Shown: positions 46,374 to 55,740 of the stretch, piece after piece | Layout of the letters: each line of letters opens with the position of its first letter | How positions within the stretch are numbered: position 1 is the first letter of the stretch | Source: Hyphomicrobiales bacterium | Lineage (GTDB): Bacteria > Pseudomonadota > Alphaproteobacteria > Rhizobiales > Rhizobiaceae | DNA length: 64,000 bases | Direction of reading: 5' to 3' | Assembly (NCBI GenBank): GCA_900469445.1 | Contig: UBXM01000006.1 | Span: 124,001 to 188,000, forward strand | Translations under genes and position numbers: made by a program | The notes under the pieces: generated by a model | Told to the model about the DNA's origin: nothing | The model's input: only the letters and a program-made list of their open reading frames with translations | The model's database searches: none

Positions 46374-46694
46374 ATGACACACGAAATCGTTCGGAACGCA
46401 GCAGATGCGCGATGGGAAGCGGAAGGCCGCCCCGAGGCACAGCACGAGAAGCCCCGTCGCGAAGTTGAGCCAGAATTTCGAAAAGGATCAACGCAAACGT
46501 GGTTAGCTGATCATGGCGGTGGCATGTCACCTCCGACAAGTACCGGATCTATTGAGGAAGAACAGGTCCAAGAGCCGTCCAACGACTGGCCAGCCGCCGA
46601 CGGCGGAGGACAAACAGACGGTATCCCGTCGCCAAGCGGCAATCCTGCTGATCGCGATATGTCGAAAAAAGTAGCGACGGCAGTCAAGGTTTAA
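46374..46694 (+). CDS. Hydrophilic small protein
   Basis: A 106-residue, disordered-looking protein (rich in Glu, Pro, Gly, Ser, Asp) with a strong GGGAGGATCAC ribosome site. No transmembrane helix or known domain. It may be a stress-induced hydrophilic protein given the promoter at 46323; that is inference. The next gene begins 30 bp later. Confidence 0.6.
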   Translation: MTHEIVRNAADARWEAEGRPEAQHEKPRREVEPEFRKGSTQTWLADHGGGMSPPTSTGSIEEEQVQEPSNDWPAADGGGQTDGIPSPSGNPADRDMSKKVATAVKV

Positions 46695-46724
46695 GCGCCA
46701 CACTTGCTTAAAAAGGAAGTTTTC

Positions 46725-47201
46725 ATGCCACAGATCACTGACACCTTCGTAGACGCCATACACCTCTTGGAGAAGTCCGGAGACATTCAAGTCATTTCCG
46801 ATTTGTTTTCCGAAGATGCCGTACTTTCCAATCCGCTTGTGAAGAAGTCAGGCGGCAGTGGCAGCGCGGCTGAGGAGTTCTGGTCAAGCTATCGCAGTGC
46901 GTTTCAGGAGGTATCCTCTGAGTTCCTCAACATCCTGGATGCCGATGACGTATCAATGCTTGAGTGGCGCAGCGATGCCGTAATCGAGGGCCGAAGGGTT
47001 TCCTATGGTGGTGTGAGCGTTCTCGAAACATCAGGCGATAAAATAACCGGTTTCCGAACATATTTCGACCCCCGCCAACTCACTGCCCGCATCGGCAGCG
47101 ATAGTGACGGCGCAAAGGAGATGGAATCTGAACCAACCGAACCGTCTATCGACGCACAGCAAGAGGCCGGAGCGGCGCGATCTGAGGGAGGTTATAGCTG
47201 A
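46725..47201 (+). CDS. SnoaL-like/NTF2-fold protein
   Basis: A 158-residue protein. The first ~120 residues (FVDAIHLLEKSGDIQVISDLFSEDAVLSNP...WSSYRSAFQEVSSEF...ITGFRTYFDPRQL) match the cone-shaped NTF2/SnoaL fold. The ~35-residue tail is acidic and low complexity. Such proteins bind small molecules or act as isomerases or hydratases; no catalytic signature is obvious. AAGGAAG precedes the ATG. It follows the stress-type small gene and may share its transcript. Confidence 0.7.
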   Translation: MPQITDTFVDAIHLLEKSGDIQVISDLFSEDAVLSNPLVKKSGGSGSAAEEFWSSYRSAFQEVSSEFLNILDADDVSMLEWRSDAVIEGRRVSYGGVSVLETSGDKITGFRTYFDPRQLTARIGSDSDGAKEMESEPTEPSIDAQQEAGAARSEGGYS

Positions 47202-47335
47202 GGCTTTTAGCACCCGGGTTAGCGTCGCTCGCACTGACCTAGTCCGGTCCAAGTTAATCTCGTCGACTTGAGGTTGGGCCTACTGACGCTCAGATTTGAC
47301 GCCCTAGCTCATTTTGATCGCCACCTGGGAAACCT

Positions 47336-47995
47336 ATGATCCTCGAGCTCCGCAACGTCGGTAAGTCATATAGCACAGCCGAAGGACCAATCACTGTCCT
47401 CAAGGCTATCGATCTTAGGCTTGCTCGAGGAAAAAGCGTGGCGCTCACTGGAGAATCCGGCAGTGGCAAAAGTACCTTGCTTCACCTAGCTGGGGGCCTG
47501 GACAAACCTGATACGGGATCCGTCCGCGTGAACGGACGGGATATCGGGCAGCTCGATGATAGTGGGCGCGCTCGGTATCGAAGGCTCGAGGTCGGCCTAG
47601 TTTTTCAGCAGTTCAATCTGATCCCGTCGATCACCGTCGCGGCGAACATTTCATTTCATGCTCGACTTGCCGAACGATACGATCCGAACTGGGAAGCGGA
47701 ACTAGTGGAGATGCTAGGCGTAGCCCATCTACTGGGCCGCTACCCGGAGCAGTTATCCGGAGGGCAACAGCAGAGAGTGGCTATCGGACGGACCTTGGCC
47801 GCCCGTCCTACGCTCATCCTAGCGGACGAGCCCACCGGAAACCTGGACGAGGCAACAGGAGATTCAGTTCTCGACTTGATGCTCGCGCTTAGCCGTCGAG
47901 CCAATCTGGCCTTATTACTTGCCACCCACTCAGTTCGCCTTGCCAACAAGCTCGATGAAAAGGTTGTTCTTCGCGGCGGAATGATTTCTCAATGA
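47336..47995 (+). CDS. LolD-type ABC transporter ATP-binding protein
   Basis: A 219-residue ATPase. Walker A GESGSGKS lies at 39-46, the Q-loop is LVFQQFNLIP, the signature is LSGGQQQRVAIGR, and Walker B is LILADEPTGNLDE. It pairs with the FtsX-type permease encoded next (4-bp overlap, ATGA). With the following CrtC-like gene this forms a three-gene system. It probably moves a lipid or other hydrophobic molecule or substrate across the inner membrane; this is inferred from the LolD/MacB class. Confidence 0.9.
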   Translation: MILELRNVGKSYSTAEGPITVLKAIDLRLARGKSVALTGESGSGKSTLLHLAGGLDKPDTGSVRVNGRDIGQLDDSGRARYRRLEVGLVFQQFNLIPSITVAANISFHARLAERYDPNWEAELVEMLGVAHLLGRYPEQLSGGQQQRVAIGRTLAARPTLILADEPTGNLDEATGDSVLDLMLALSRRANLALLLATHSVRLANKLDEKVVLRGGMISQ

Positions 47996-50397
47996 CGGCT
48001 GCCGCGTTCAACGTATTGTTCTCGCATTGGCGCTATCGTCCCTTGCAGCTTGTCACCCTGATCATGGGCGTAGCTTTGGCCACGGGCTTGTGGTCAGGGG
48101 TGCAAGCAATTAATGCCGAGGCGCGGGCAAGCTACAGTCGTGCCGCTTCAATCTTGGAACAGGCTGATCTTTCCCAGTTAATTGCCAGAGATGGCGAAGG
48201 CATTCCCACTTCAGTATATGCACGACTTCGCAGGGCAGGCTGGCAGGTTTCCCCGGTCATAGAAGGCAACCACAGGTTTGGAACGACCTCCGTCAGACTC
48301 ATTGGGATCGATATCCTCACGATGCCTGAAGAGGGCAGGGGATTTGCTGTTTCAGGTTCGCCCGATCTTGTGGCCTTCGCGAGTGGACAGGGCCAATTGC
48401 TTGTTTCCATGAACACGGCGGCGCGATTACAGGGTGTGACACAGATCCCGTTACGGATATCGCCTGACCTTCCCGACGATGCCGCGTTTCTCGATATCGG
48501 CATGGCGGATCGGCTGCTTGCTCGCAACGGCGTCCTCAGCAGGTTGATCGTAGCGCCTCAGAACCCTGGTTTACCAGCGTTGGAAAGTGTTGCTCCGGAG
48601 CTTGTATTCAAATCGGGGGGGCAAGCCAACGACGTTGCCAGCCTTACGGATAGCTTTCATCTCAACCTCACGGCTTTCGGATTCCTCGCGTTTGTGGTCG
48701 GCCTATTCATCGTTTACTCTGCGACTGGGCTCTCGTTCGAGCAACGAAGATCCACCTTCCGAACGCTCAGATCGGTCGGGGTTTCACTCCAAAGCTTGAC
48801 CTTGATGCTGCTGGCTGAGTTGCTGATGTTGGCTCTCCTGTCGGGCGTTCTCGGGGTAGCTCTTGGGTATGTGCTGGCATCCACTCTTCTTCCAGGCGTT
48901 TCGGCGACCTTACGCGGGTTATATGGTACGTCAGTTCCCGGATCGCTCTCGCTGAGACCTGAATGGTGGGCAACCGGACTAGGCATGGCATTTTTTGGAA
49001 CGGCAGTGTCCGCATCGCAGAGCCTTCTGCGGCTCTGGCAGATGCCGATCCTAGCGTCTGCTCAGCATCGGGCTTGGGCAATGGCATCCAATGCCGCTAC
49101 GTTTATTCAGGCGGTTGGTGGCGCAGTCCTTTTAGGTGCTGCCATCTTGCTGGCGCTGCTGGGTCATGGGCTGGTGGCAGGGTTTGCTGTGCTTGGCTCA
49201 CTGCTGATCGGGGCGGCGCTTTTGCTGCCTTTGGCATTGTCAACGACAACCATGATCGCACAGTCTTTGAGCCGAGGGGCTTTCACCTCGTGGTTTTGGG
49301 CCGATACCCGTCAGCAGCTTCCCGGGCTATCGTTGGCGTTGATGGCTCTCCTATTGGCCCTCTCCGCAAACATCGGCGTCGGAACAATGGTTTCCAGTTT
49401 CCGACAGACTTTTCTAGGGTGGCTTGACCAGCGCTTGGCCGCCGAGCTCTATGTGACCGCTCGCACTGAGGAGGAAGCATCGCGACTGCGTGATTGGCTT
49501 CCAGGCAGAGTTCGTTCGGTATTGCCCGTTTGGAACAGCGAAGGCGAGGTTCTCGGGCAGCAAATTCAGATCTTCGGTGTCGCCGACGACGCAACCTACC
49601 GTGATCATTGGCCGATCCTTCTCGGAGCGCCTGATCTCTGGGATATGTTAGCCACCAAGGACGCGGCACTCATAAACGAGCAGCTCTGGCGCGGCAGCGA
49701 TGTGGGGCTCGGTAAGATGATAACTTTACCCGGGGGCTGGGAAGCACGTGTTGTGGGCGTCTATTCGGATTATGGAAACCCCAAGGGACAAGTAATCATC
49801 GGGCTGGGCTCTCTGATTGCTCACTATCCCGCAACAGCCAAGCTTCGTTACGGCTTGCGAGTTGAACCCGAGAGGGTCGATATGCTTAGACGCCAGCTCG
49901 TGGACGACTTCGGTTTGCCCGACGAGAATATTGTCGATCAGGCCTCTCTAAAAAGGCAGTCGCGTGTTGTGTTCGAGCAGACATTCGCGGTTACCGGAGC
50001 CTTGAACCTCCTAACGCTTGCGGTAGCAGGGTTCGCGATGTTTTCAAGCATGCTGACTTTATCAGGCCAACGTCTGCCTCAGCTCGCCCCACTATGGGCA
50101 ATGGGACTACGCCGCCGAGACCTTGCACTACTCGAAGTCATCCGAACGGTAGCGCTATGGTTTGCGACATTTCTCGCCGCCGTTCCAGTGGGACTTCTGC
50201 TCGCTTGGGTACTTCTCGCCATCGTGAACGTAGAAGCGTTCGGTTGGCGTCTTCCTATGACGGTGTTTCCATTCGATTGGTTAAAGCTAGGGGCGGTAGC
50301 GCTCGTGGCTGCGTTGTTGTCCGTTCTAGTTCCGGTACGACGGCTTGCGACCGTCAATCCTGCGGACCTGCTAAGGGTGTTTGCCAATGAAAGGTAG
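47992..50397 (+). CDS. FtsX-family ABC permease
   Basis: An 801-residue membrane protein. It has an N-terminal helix, a periplasmic domain, then groups of transmembrane helices around residues 225-300, 360-430 and the final FtsX domain (about 670-800), giving the duplicated FtsX layout of larger members of the family. It forms the channel or mechanotransmission part of the ABC system with the LolD-type ATPase just upstream. Its last codons overlap the start of the CrtC-like gene. Confidence 0.88.
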   Translation: MTAAAFNVLFSHWRYRPLQLVTLIMGVALATGLWSGVQAINAEARASYSRAASILEQADLSQLIARDGEGIPTSVYARLRRAGWQVSPVIEGNHRFGTTSVRLIGIDILTMPEEGRGFAVSGSPDLVAFASGQGQLLVSMNTAARLQGVTQIPLRISPDLPDDAAFLDIGMADRLLARNGVLSRLIVAPQNPGLPALESVAPELVFKSGGQANDVASLTDSFHLNLTAFGFLAFVVGLFIVYSATGLSFEQRRSTFRTLRSVGVSLQSLTLMLLAELLMLALLSGVLGVALGYVLASTLLPGVSATLRGLYGTSVPGSLSLRPEWWATGLGMAFFGTAVSASQSLLRLWQMPILASAQHRAWAMASNAATFIQAVGGAVLLGAAILLALLGHGLVAGFAVLGSLLIGAALLLPLALSTTTMIAQSLSRGAFTSWFWADTRQQLPGLSLALMALLLALSANIGVGTMVSSFRQTFLGWLDQRLAAELYVTARTEEEASRLRDWLPGRVRSVLPVWNSEGEVLGQQIQIFGVADDATYRDHWPILLGAPDLWDMLATKDAALINEQLWRGSDVGLGKMITLPGGWEARVVGVYSDYGNPKGQVIIGLGSLIAHYPATAKLRYGLRVEPERVDMLRRQLVDDFGLPDENIVDQASLKRQSRVVFEQTFAVTGALNLLTLAVAGFAMFSSMLTLSGQRLPQLAPLWAMGLRRRDLALLEVIRTVALWFATFLAAVPVGLLLAWVLLAIVNVEAFGWRLPMTVFPFDWLKLGAVALVAALLSVLVPVRRLATVNPADLLRVFANER

Positions 50398-51460
50398 CCG
50401 CATCGTTCATTCCATCGTCGCGTGTGTCATGGCTTTGACGCCGCTGAGCGAGGTGGCGTCTCAAGGTTTCGCAGGGTTGGCCTCGGGGGCAGAAGGATTC
50501 GATCAACCTCGAAGAGGGAATCAGCTATCGTTTCCGCAAGACCACGGAGCCCATTCTGACTTCAGGATTGAGTGGTGGTACGTGACCGCGAACCTGACCG
50601 CGCAAGACGGTCGGCGTTTTGGCGCTCAGTGGACCTTGTTTCGCTCGGCCCTTGCTCCCGGTGATAAGCCTGGTTGGTCAGATCCTCAGATCTGGATCGG
50701 CCATGCGGCCGTCACGAGCTCGGAAAGACACTATGTCTCCGAGAAATTGGCGAGAGGCGGAATTGGCCAAGCTGGCGTCACGACGACACCTTTCGAGGCA
50801 TGGATTGACGACTGGAATATCAAAGGGCGTCAAGGAACGAGCCAGGACGAGCTTGATCAACTTCAGCTCGAGGCCGACGGCGACGACTTCTCCTATAGCC
50901 TTGCGCTCGCGACCGCGAAGCCGCTCGTCCTTCAAGGTGACAATGGCTTCTCGCTAAAGTCTGCGTCCGGTCAGGCCAGCTACTACTATTCGCAGCCATT
51001 TTACGACGTCCAGGGAGACATCAAACTTGAGGGCATTGACGTCACTGTTAGCGGCAAAGCATGGCTTGACCGAGAATGGTCGTCGCAGCCCCTTGCGACA
51101 GATCAAACAGGTTGGGATTGGTTTTCCATCCATTTCGACGATGGATCGAAGCTGATGGCATTTCGACTGCGAGATAACGATGGTGGATTTGTTTCTGCAA
51201 ACTGGATATCGGCAGATGGGAAGACCGAGATTCTAAAACCGGAGGATGTCCGCATGTCTCCGTCGCGATCGGCGACGGTGGAGGGCAGAGCCATCCCGGT
51301 TGCTTGGCGCATAGAGATCCCAAGCAGGAAACTAAGCATCCAAACCGAGCCGCTCAACGAGCAAGCATGGATGAAGACAACGACACCCTACTGGGAGGGA
51401 CCGATCGCCGTTTCCGGGACTGCGTCCGGAGTCGGCTATCTTGAAATGACGGGCTATTAA
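50387..51460 (+). CDS. AttH/CrtC-like secreted hydrolase (lipocalin-like fold)
   Basis: A 357-residue protein with a signal peptide (MKGSRIVHSIVACVMALTPL). The mature part has FRIEWWYVTANL, GDKPGWSDPQIWIGHAAVT, KAWLDREWSSQPL and DWFSIHFDDGSKLMAFRLR, the diagnostic motifs of the AttH/carotenoid 1,2-hydratase family (COG5621). These proteins pair with LolD/FtsX ABC systems in many bacteria, which matches the operon here. The substrate is not known; the family is linked to hydrophobic or terpenoid molecules. The start at ATG 50387 overlaps the permease gene by 11 bp. Confidence 0.85.
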   Translation: MKGSRIVHSIVACVMALTPLSEVASQGFAGLASGAEGFDQPRRGNQLSFPQDHGAHSDFRIEWWYVTANLTAQDGRRFGAQWTLFRSALAPGDKPGWSDPQIWIGHAAVTSSERHYVSEKLARGGIGQAGVTTTPFEAWIDDWNIKGRQGTSQDELDQLQLEADGDDFSYSLALATAKPLVLQGDNGFSLKSASGQASYYYSQPFYDVQGDIKLEGIDVTVSGKAWLDREWSSQPLATDQTGWDWFSIHFDDGSKLMAFRLRDNDGGFVSANWISADGKTEILKPEDVRMSPSRSATVEGRAIPVAWRIEIPSRKLSIQTEPLNEQAWMKTTTPYWEGPIAVSGTASGVGYLEMTGY

Positions 51461-51495
51461 CCGAGCTTATGACGGATCGCGTAAGGTCGGCATGG

Positions 51496-51624
51496 CGCAG
51501 GGTAGTCTCATCAAATTTCTTCTACGGCATCGGCGCTTCAGGCGCGCAGTTGATGCCTCTCGCCACTTCATGGCGCTCAAGCCTGCTGGACAGCCGCTGT
51601 ATGCCCCTCGGGAGTCAGTCATAG
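51496..51624 (+). pseudogene. Remnant of an alpha/beta hydrolase gene
   Basis: The frame encodes YGIGASGAQLMPLATSWRSSL, matching HGIGASGAQMMPLASSWKAVL of the esterase at 61576. Only the oxyanion-loop region survives; the nucleophile and the rest of the fold are missing, and a stop follows within ~30 codons. It is a decayed duplicate. Confidence 0.7.
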
Positions 51625-51744
51625 CGCAGCCAGGTCTCAAATGATTGTCCGGCCACATCTAAGCCCTCGATAATTCCTAGTTCGTACATCCTGGAAGGCT
51701 GAGAAGGCGACTTCTGTCATAGAAAACTCGATTTGACATTGGCT

Positions 51745-52710
51745 TCACGTCTTGTGCTCGTTCTGATCAGACCGAAACGTCTGCAGCAGACGCAGCGCTC
51801 CTACCACTACCGCTCCGACAGCGATCCCGAGCAGGCCTTGGAGCACGGAAGTCGTCAACCATGCAACGATCGCGGGTAAGATTACCAATGCGTCGCGTAC
51901 ATGCTCCGCTGCGTGCTCAACAAAAAGCTCGGGACCATGCACACCCAGTTCGGCAAGCCCATGGATAATGATGCTGCCGCCCACCCATAGCATCGCCGCT
52001 GTTCCGACAACCGCCAGGATCTCGAGCACGACCGGTGTGCCAACGACAAGGCCGCGGCCGAGTGCCCGTGTTGCGCCGGATCCGCGCTTGACGAGATGAA
52101 GTCCTATGTCGTCCGCCTTCACGATGAGAGCGACAACCCCATATACAGCGACGGTGATCAAGACACCCACTGCCGCGAGAACAGCTGCCTGGGTGGGCAA
52201 GTTCGACGCGGCCACACCCGCAAGCGTCAGCGCCATGATTTCCGCCGAGAGAATGAAGTCCGTGCGGATCGCGCCTGCGACTTTCTGTTCCTCCAACTGC
52301 GCCGGGTCGACCCCGCGGCCACTTGCCTCAGTGTGCTCATCTCTGTGTGAGCTGAACATCCCGTGTAGTTTCTCCGCCCCTTCGAAACACAGGTAAGCTC
52401 CACCGATCATAAGCAGCGGCATAATGATCCATGGTGCGAAGTACCCAAGGAGAAGGCAGATCGGCAGGAGGAATATCAGCTTGTTCCTAAGCGACCCAAG
52501 GGCAATTCGCCCAATGATCGGAAGTTCGCGACTAGGGGAAAGGCCTACGACGTAGGTAGGTGTCACGGCCGTATCGTCGATAACAACGCCCGCCGCCTTG
52601 ACGCTGGCCTTGGCCGTCTGTGCTGCGACATCATCCAATGACGACGCTGCGAGTTTGGCTATGGCCGCCACATCGTCTAGAAGCGCAATCAGCCCTGTCG
52701 CCACGTTCAT
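51745..52710 (-). CDS. DUF808 family membrane protein (YedI-like)
   Basis: A 321-residue protein. The N-terminus (GLIALLDDVAAIAKLAASSLDDVAAQTAKASVKAAGVVIDDTAVTPTYV) is the typical DUF808 opening. Several transmembrane helices follow, with FEGAEKLHG and a charged loop between. It is a predicted inner-membrane protein of unknown function. Confidence 0.88.
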   Translation of the reverse strand: MNVATGLIALLDDVAAIAKLAASSLDDVAAQTAKASVKAAGVVIDDTAVTPTYVVGLSPSRELPIIGRIALGSLRNKLIFLLPICLLLGYFAPWIIMPLLMIGGAYLCFEGAEKLHGMFSSHRDEHTEASGRGVDPAQLEEQKVAGAIRTDFILSAEIMALTLAGVAASNLPTQAAVLAAVGVLITVAVYGVVALIVKADDIGLHLVKRGSGATRALGRGLVVGTPVVLEILAVVGTAAMLWVGGSIIIHGLAELGVHGPELFVEHAAEHVRDALVILPAIVAWLTTSVLQGLLGIAVGAVVVGALRLLQTFRSDQNEHKT

Positions 52711-53320
52711 CTCCTACTTTGGTAACGTTGCCGTATGTAGGCGTTGGGTAGGAGATGGGAAGGCGGACGATAGGTTTGCTTTTGGCATGTGCGCTCCCCC
52801 GCGTCACATGACACGATCGCCTCCTAGCCGACAGCGGTGGCAACCGAGCGGGGCACGGCGTCAACTGCAGCCGATGGTAGGAAGGTCTCGGTGGAAGGAG
52901 AGCCCAGTCCCGCGGTCTGACGAAGGCGTTACAGTTCTTCTCGCCCAGAGCGGGTGTTCGCAATGAGGTCACCGAAATGATCGGGCGGTTTCTGGCCATG
53001 CACCCAGTTTGTGACGTGGCGAGAGTTGGGGCCGCACAGCAAAAATCCGATGTGTTGCTCCGGCGTCACTTCACTCCGGTGTTTGGTAGTGCTTGATATA
53101 GGCAGCGATGTGTTGGAATTTTTTTATGCATTACGAATGGAATGTTAGCAAAGCTCGTCGGATCCACGTCGTTAAGATTCTCATGACTTGGTTCGCGGCG
53201 ATCGCGGCCTCAACTCTTCCCGTGATTATGGCAGTGAACGCCCTCACGTTTTAGGTTCGGAGAGTTGGGACGACTCCACTCTCGGCGTCGACACGCTGGC
53301 GGCCCGAACAGCTTCTTGAG
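52711..53320. other. Long intergenic region with one possible small membrane protein
   Basis: 610 bp between the DUF808 gene and the DNA-ligase gene. Longer open frames here have poor codon logic. The only candidate is a 42-codon frame at 53126. No repeat or terminator was recognised. Confidence 0.5.
53126..53254 (+). CDS. Possible small membrane protein (42 residues)
   Basis: A 42-residue frame starting MHYEWNVSKARRIHVVK with a hydrophobic stretch (MTWFAAIAASTLPVIMAV) that could span the membrane. The ribosome site (TTGGAA) is weak. Listed as uncertain. Confidence 0.35.
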   Translation: MHYEWNVSKARRIHVVKILMTWFAAIAASTLPVIMAVNALTF

Positions 53321-54352
53321 CTACCCAATCTTGTAGATGTCCGCGTTGTCCTGCCGCTCGCGAAGGCCCTTGTAAGAGGCGTGCCTCAAGCTGCGGTCGT
53401 TCGTCCAACCACGAAAGTTGATCTCAGCAATCATGGTAGGGGCCGAGAACACCAGATTTTTCCCCTTCAATGAGACCACTGGCTTCGTTACCTTTAGCTT
53501 GTCCAGCGTCGCTCTCAGTTCGACGGCATCTTTCTCCTTGAAGCCCGTGCCAACGGATCCGACCGACACCCACCCATCGCCTTGGCGCGCGGCGAGCAAT
53601 AGGCTCCCGATGCCACCCCGTGCGACCGGGGACTTCTCGTATCCGACAATGACGAAGCTCTCGCTCTGGACGCATTTGATCTTCAGCCAATCGCCGCCTC
53701 GGCCAGATCGATATTTGCTGTCTCGGTCTTTTGCGATGATGCCCTCGAGACCGAGCTCACAGGCCGCGTTCAATAAATCCGTGCCGCTGCCTCCGAGTTC
53801 CTCGGAGAACCTGATCGCGCCATCGCTTCCTTCGCCTACAAGGTCCGCTAGCAAATGTCTGCGAACTGAAAGTTCGGTCTCGGTCAACAGGTGTCCATCG
53901 AAATACAGGAGGTCGAAGGCATAGAACACTGCTTCTGAAGAGGCCCTTTCGCCGCCTCTGCCGCCAAGGGAGCGTTGCAGGGCACCGAAGTCAGGACGCC
54001 CTTCCTCATCTAGGACAACAGCTTCCCCATCTAGGATAGCGGTCCCGACGCCAAGGTCGTTAGCGGCCGATGCGATCTTCGGGAAGCGATGCGTCCAGTC
54101 GTGGCCCCCACGAGTGAGGATCCGGACGCCTTTCGGCTCGACATGTACCGCGAGGCGGTAGCCGTCAAATTTCAACTCGTAAAGGAAGTCGGTTCCGGTT
54201 GGAGCCGTTCCCTTTAAGAGCGCGAGCGCGGGCTCTATCCGGTCAGGCATTTCGTCGAATGGTAGCTGCGGTTGCGTCGGATCTCGTCGCTTGCGGGGCT
54301 TCGACTTTACCACGCTGTGATCTCTCAGGAGTGGTTTTGGCTTACTACGCAT
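53321..54352 (-). CDS. ATP-dependent DNA ligase (LigD ligase-domain type)
   Basis: A 343-residue ligase. The adenylation motif ELKFDGYR places the catalytic Lys at about residue 61. Further ligase motifs are FDLLYFDG, GLEGIIAKDRDSKYRSGR and WLKIKC. The OB-fold domain ends with INFRGWTNDRSLRHASYKGLR. It is the ligase module alone, without the polymerase or nuclease domains of full LigD, as in many Rhizobiales extra copies. It would seal breaks in the NHEJ pathway with Ku. The start at 54352 follows AGAAGGGC. No ku gene is in the window. Confidence 0.88.
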   Translation of the reverse strand: MRSKPKPLLRDHSVVKSKPRKRRDPTQPQLPFDEMPDRIEPALALLKGTAPTGTDFLYELKFDGYRLAVHVEPKGVRILTRGGHDWTHRFPKIASAANDLGVGTAILDGEAVVLDEEGRPDFGALQRSLGGRGGERASSEAVFYAFDLLYFDGHLLTETELSVRRHLLADLVGEGSDGAIRFSEELGGSGTDLLNAACELGLEGIIAKDRDSKYRSGRGGDWLKIKCVQSESFVIVGYEKSPVARGGIGSLLLAARQGDGWVSVGSVGTGFKEKDAVELRATLDKLKVTKPVVSLKGKNLVFSAPTMIAEINFRGWTNDRSLRHASYKGLRERQDNADIYKIG

Positions 54353-54461
54353 GACTTTGCCCTTCTCACTAAGGTCTACTGCTCCAGTCGTCATAGCCCT
54401 GCAGTTGGCTGCGTCACCTCGAGCTAACCCGCTTTCGCTCTACGAGGCGCATTATAGTCTA

Positions 54462-54947
54462 TCATCTTAGCGGGGAGACCCGTCGCATCGATGGCATCCT
54501 GGTCTGAGCCATCGCGTGCTCGGCTTTTCCCTGTGTCCTCTCACCTTTGTCGCCAGCGCGCTGCAACTCCTCCCAGCGGCGAAATTCCTCCGCTATCCTC
54601 TTGCGACGCTCTTCCTTGGCCGACTGCACGAGTTTCTTCTTTTGCGAAGCTGAGACGGCCTTTGGCGCTGCTCGACGTTTGTCCGATTTAGTTGCAGGCT
54701 TCGATACCGGTCTCTCAGCAAACCTTTGCTTCTTAAAATGCCACTCGACATTGCCGGGGACGATGCCCAGTGCCTTCTCTCGAGGCCCCAAGTATCTCGC
54801 CCCGATCCATTTAGGCGTCATGTCCAAGATGTCTTCGAAGAACCTTTCGAAGTCAGATCGCCATTCGGGCCAAAAAATCTGCCCTGACGTCAGAATCCGT
54901 TCGTGCTCGGCGAGGAGGAATTGACGCTTGTCCATCGATAGGACCAT
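54462..54947 (-). CDS. Hypothetical basic protein
   Basis: A 161-residue protein. The N-terminal ~70 residues (SGQIFWPEWRSDFERFFEDILDM...GPREKALGIVPGNVEWHFKKQ) vaguely recall homing-nuclease/AP2-associated segments ending in N-x-x-W. The C-terminal part is lysine- and arginine-rich (KRRAAPKAVSASQKKKLVQSAKEERRKR), suggesting nucleic-acid binding. No firm family. A GGGAG site precedes the ATG. Confidence 0.5.
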   Translation of the reverse strand: MVLSMDKRQFLLAEHERILTSGQIFWPEWRSDFERFFEDILDMTPKWIGARYLGPREKALGIVPGNVEWHFKKQRFAERPVSKPATKSDKRRAAPKAVSASQKKKLVQSAKEERRKRIAEEFRRWEELQRAGDKGERTQGKAEHAMAQTRMPSMRRVSPLR

Positions 54948-54962
54948 GGGTTCTCCCTGCGG

Positions 54963-55181
54963 TTAGGCGAGATTCTTAAATGCTTCGGCGATCTCAGCAG
55001 CGTCGCTTCGAGCTTGGTTTGGTTTATGAGGATAATGTTCCCAACACCACCATCGGGTTGGCTCGCGGCCTTTCGCGAAGCCGAAGCCGCCCCACTTTTC
55101 GCATCCCTGTATGCTGCACCAATGGTTCTCGAGGACGCTCTCACCGGGCTGGCGGCTTCTGCTGACTGTGTCCAAGCTCAT
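54963..55181 (-). CDS. Small putative zinc-binding protein
   Basis: A 72-residue protein with cysteines and a histidine in WCSIQGCEKWGGFGFAKGR and WWCWEHYPHK, a possible zinc site (C, C, C, H). ATG 55181 is preceded by GAGGATCACC. Very short rhizobial proteins of this type are common; function unknown. Confidence 0.6.
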   Translation of the reverse strand: MSLDTVSRSRQPGESVLENHWCSIQGCEKWGGFGFAKGREPTRWWCWEHYPHKPNQARSDAAEIAEAFKNLA

Positions 55182-55201
55182 GAGGTGATCCTCGGTAACA
55201 A

Positions 55202-55405
55202 TTAGAGGTCGGCCGATCCGCCTTCGATCTTGAGGCCAGCTGATAACAGGCACGGGAAACTTGCTTCGCATCCATCGGTTCCGCGTCTATCGCAGCCGAT
55301 GGCCAATATTCTTCGCAGCTCCAAGAACTCGATCGATAGCCCAAACTTTTTGACCAACTGCTTGCGTTCATACGAACCTGCCCGATCGCAGCGCTTGCAG
55401 ACCAT
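55202..55405 (-). CDS. Small putative zinc-ribbon protein
   Basis: A 67-residue frame with a CKRCDRAGSYERKQLVKKFG start and a later CDRRG...C...PC, the cysteine pattern of small Rhizobiaceae proteins that bind zinc. The ribosome site is weak (GAGAGATT). It precedes another small zinc-type gene 20 bp away. Confidence 0.5.
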   Translation of the reverse strand: MVCKRCDRAGSYERKQLVKKFGLSIEFLELRRILAIGCDRRGTDGCEASFPCLLSAGLKIEGGSADL

Positions 55406-55740
55406 GTCTACGGTCGTAATCTCTCAAGCTTGGAAGAGACATGCCTCAACTCTTTATCGTCGATATCTGTTCACTATATGTTCCATTTGTTGTTGCTCGA
55501 GTCAAGAGTGGGAGCGGCTCGGCCTGGTCCGAAAGTTTGCTTCACCGTACTAGCAATCTTGAACGCGGCGGCCTGAGCCCACATCTGTATGTAACAAATT
55601 TCTTTCCCACCCTGTGAATTTCACTATCGCTGTACTTCGACATTTGCCTTCTTGGAGTTTGGAGGCAGACTTGGGACGTGCCGATTCCTGTGGCTTTCGC
55701 AGGTCGGAAGGGCGAGAGTTGGTTTCGATACGGAGCAGCG
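55406..55740. other. Intergenic region without clear content
   Basis: 335 bp between divergent small genes. I see no gene, repeat or terminator that I can support. Confidence 0.5.

Noticed and set aside
46174-46377. 67-codon frame ending with ATGA overlap at 46374
   Set aside because: No ribosome site, and a stress-type promoter for the next gene lies inside it.
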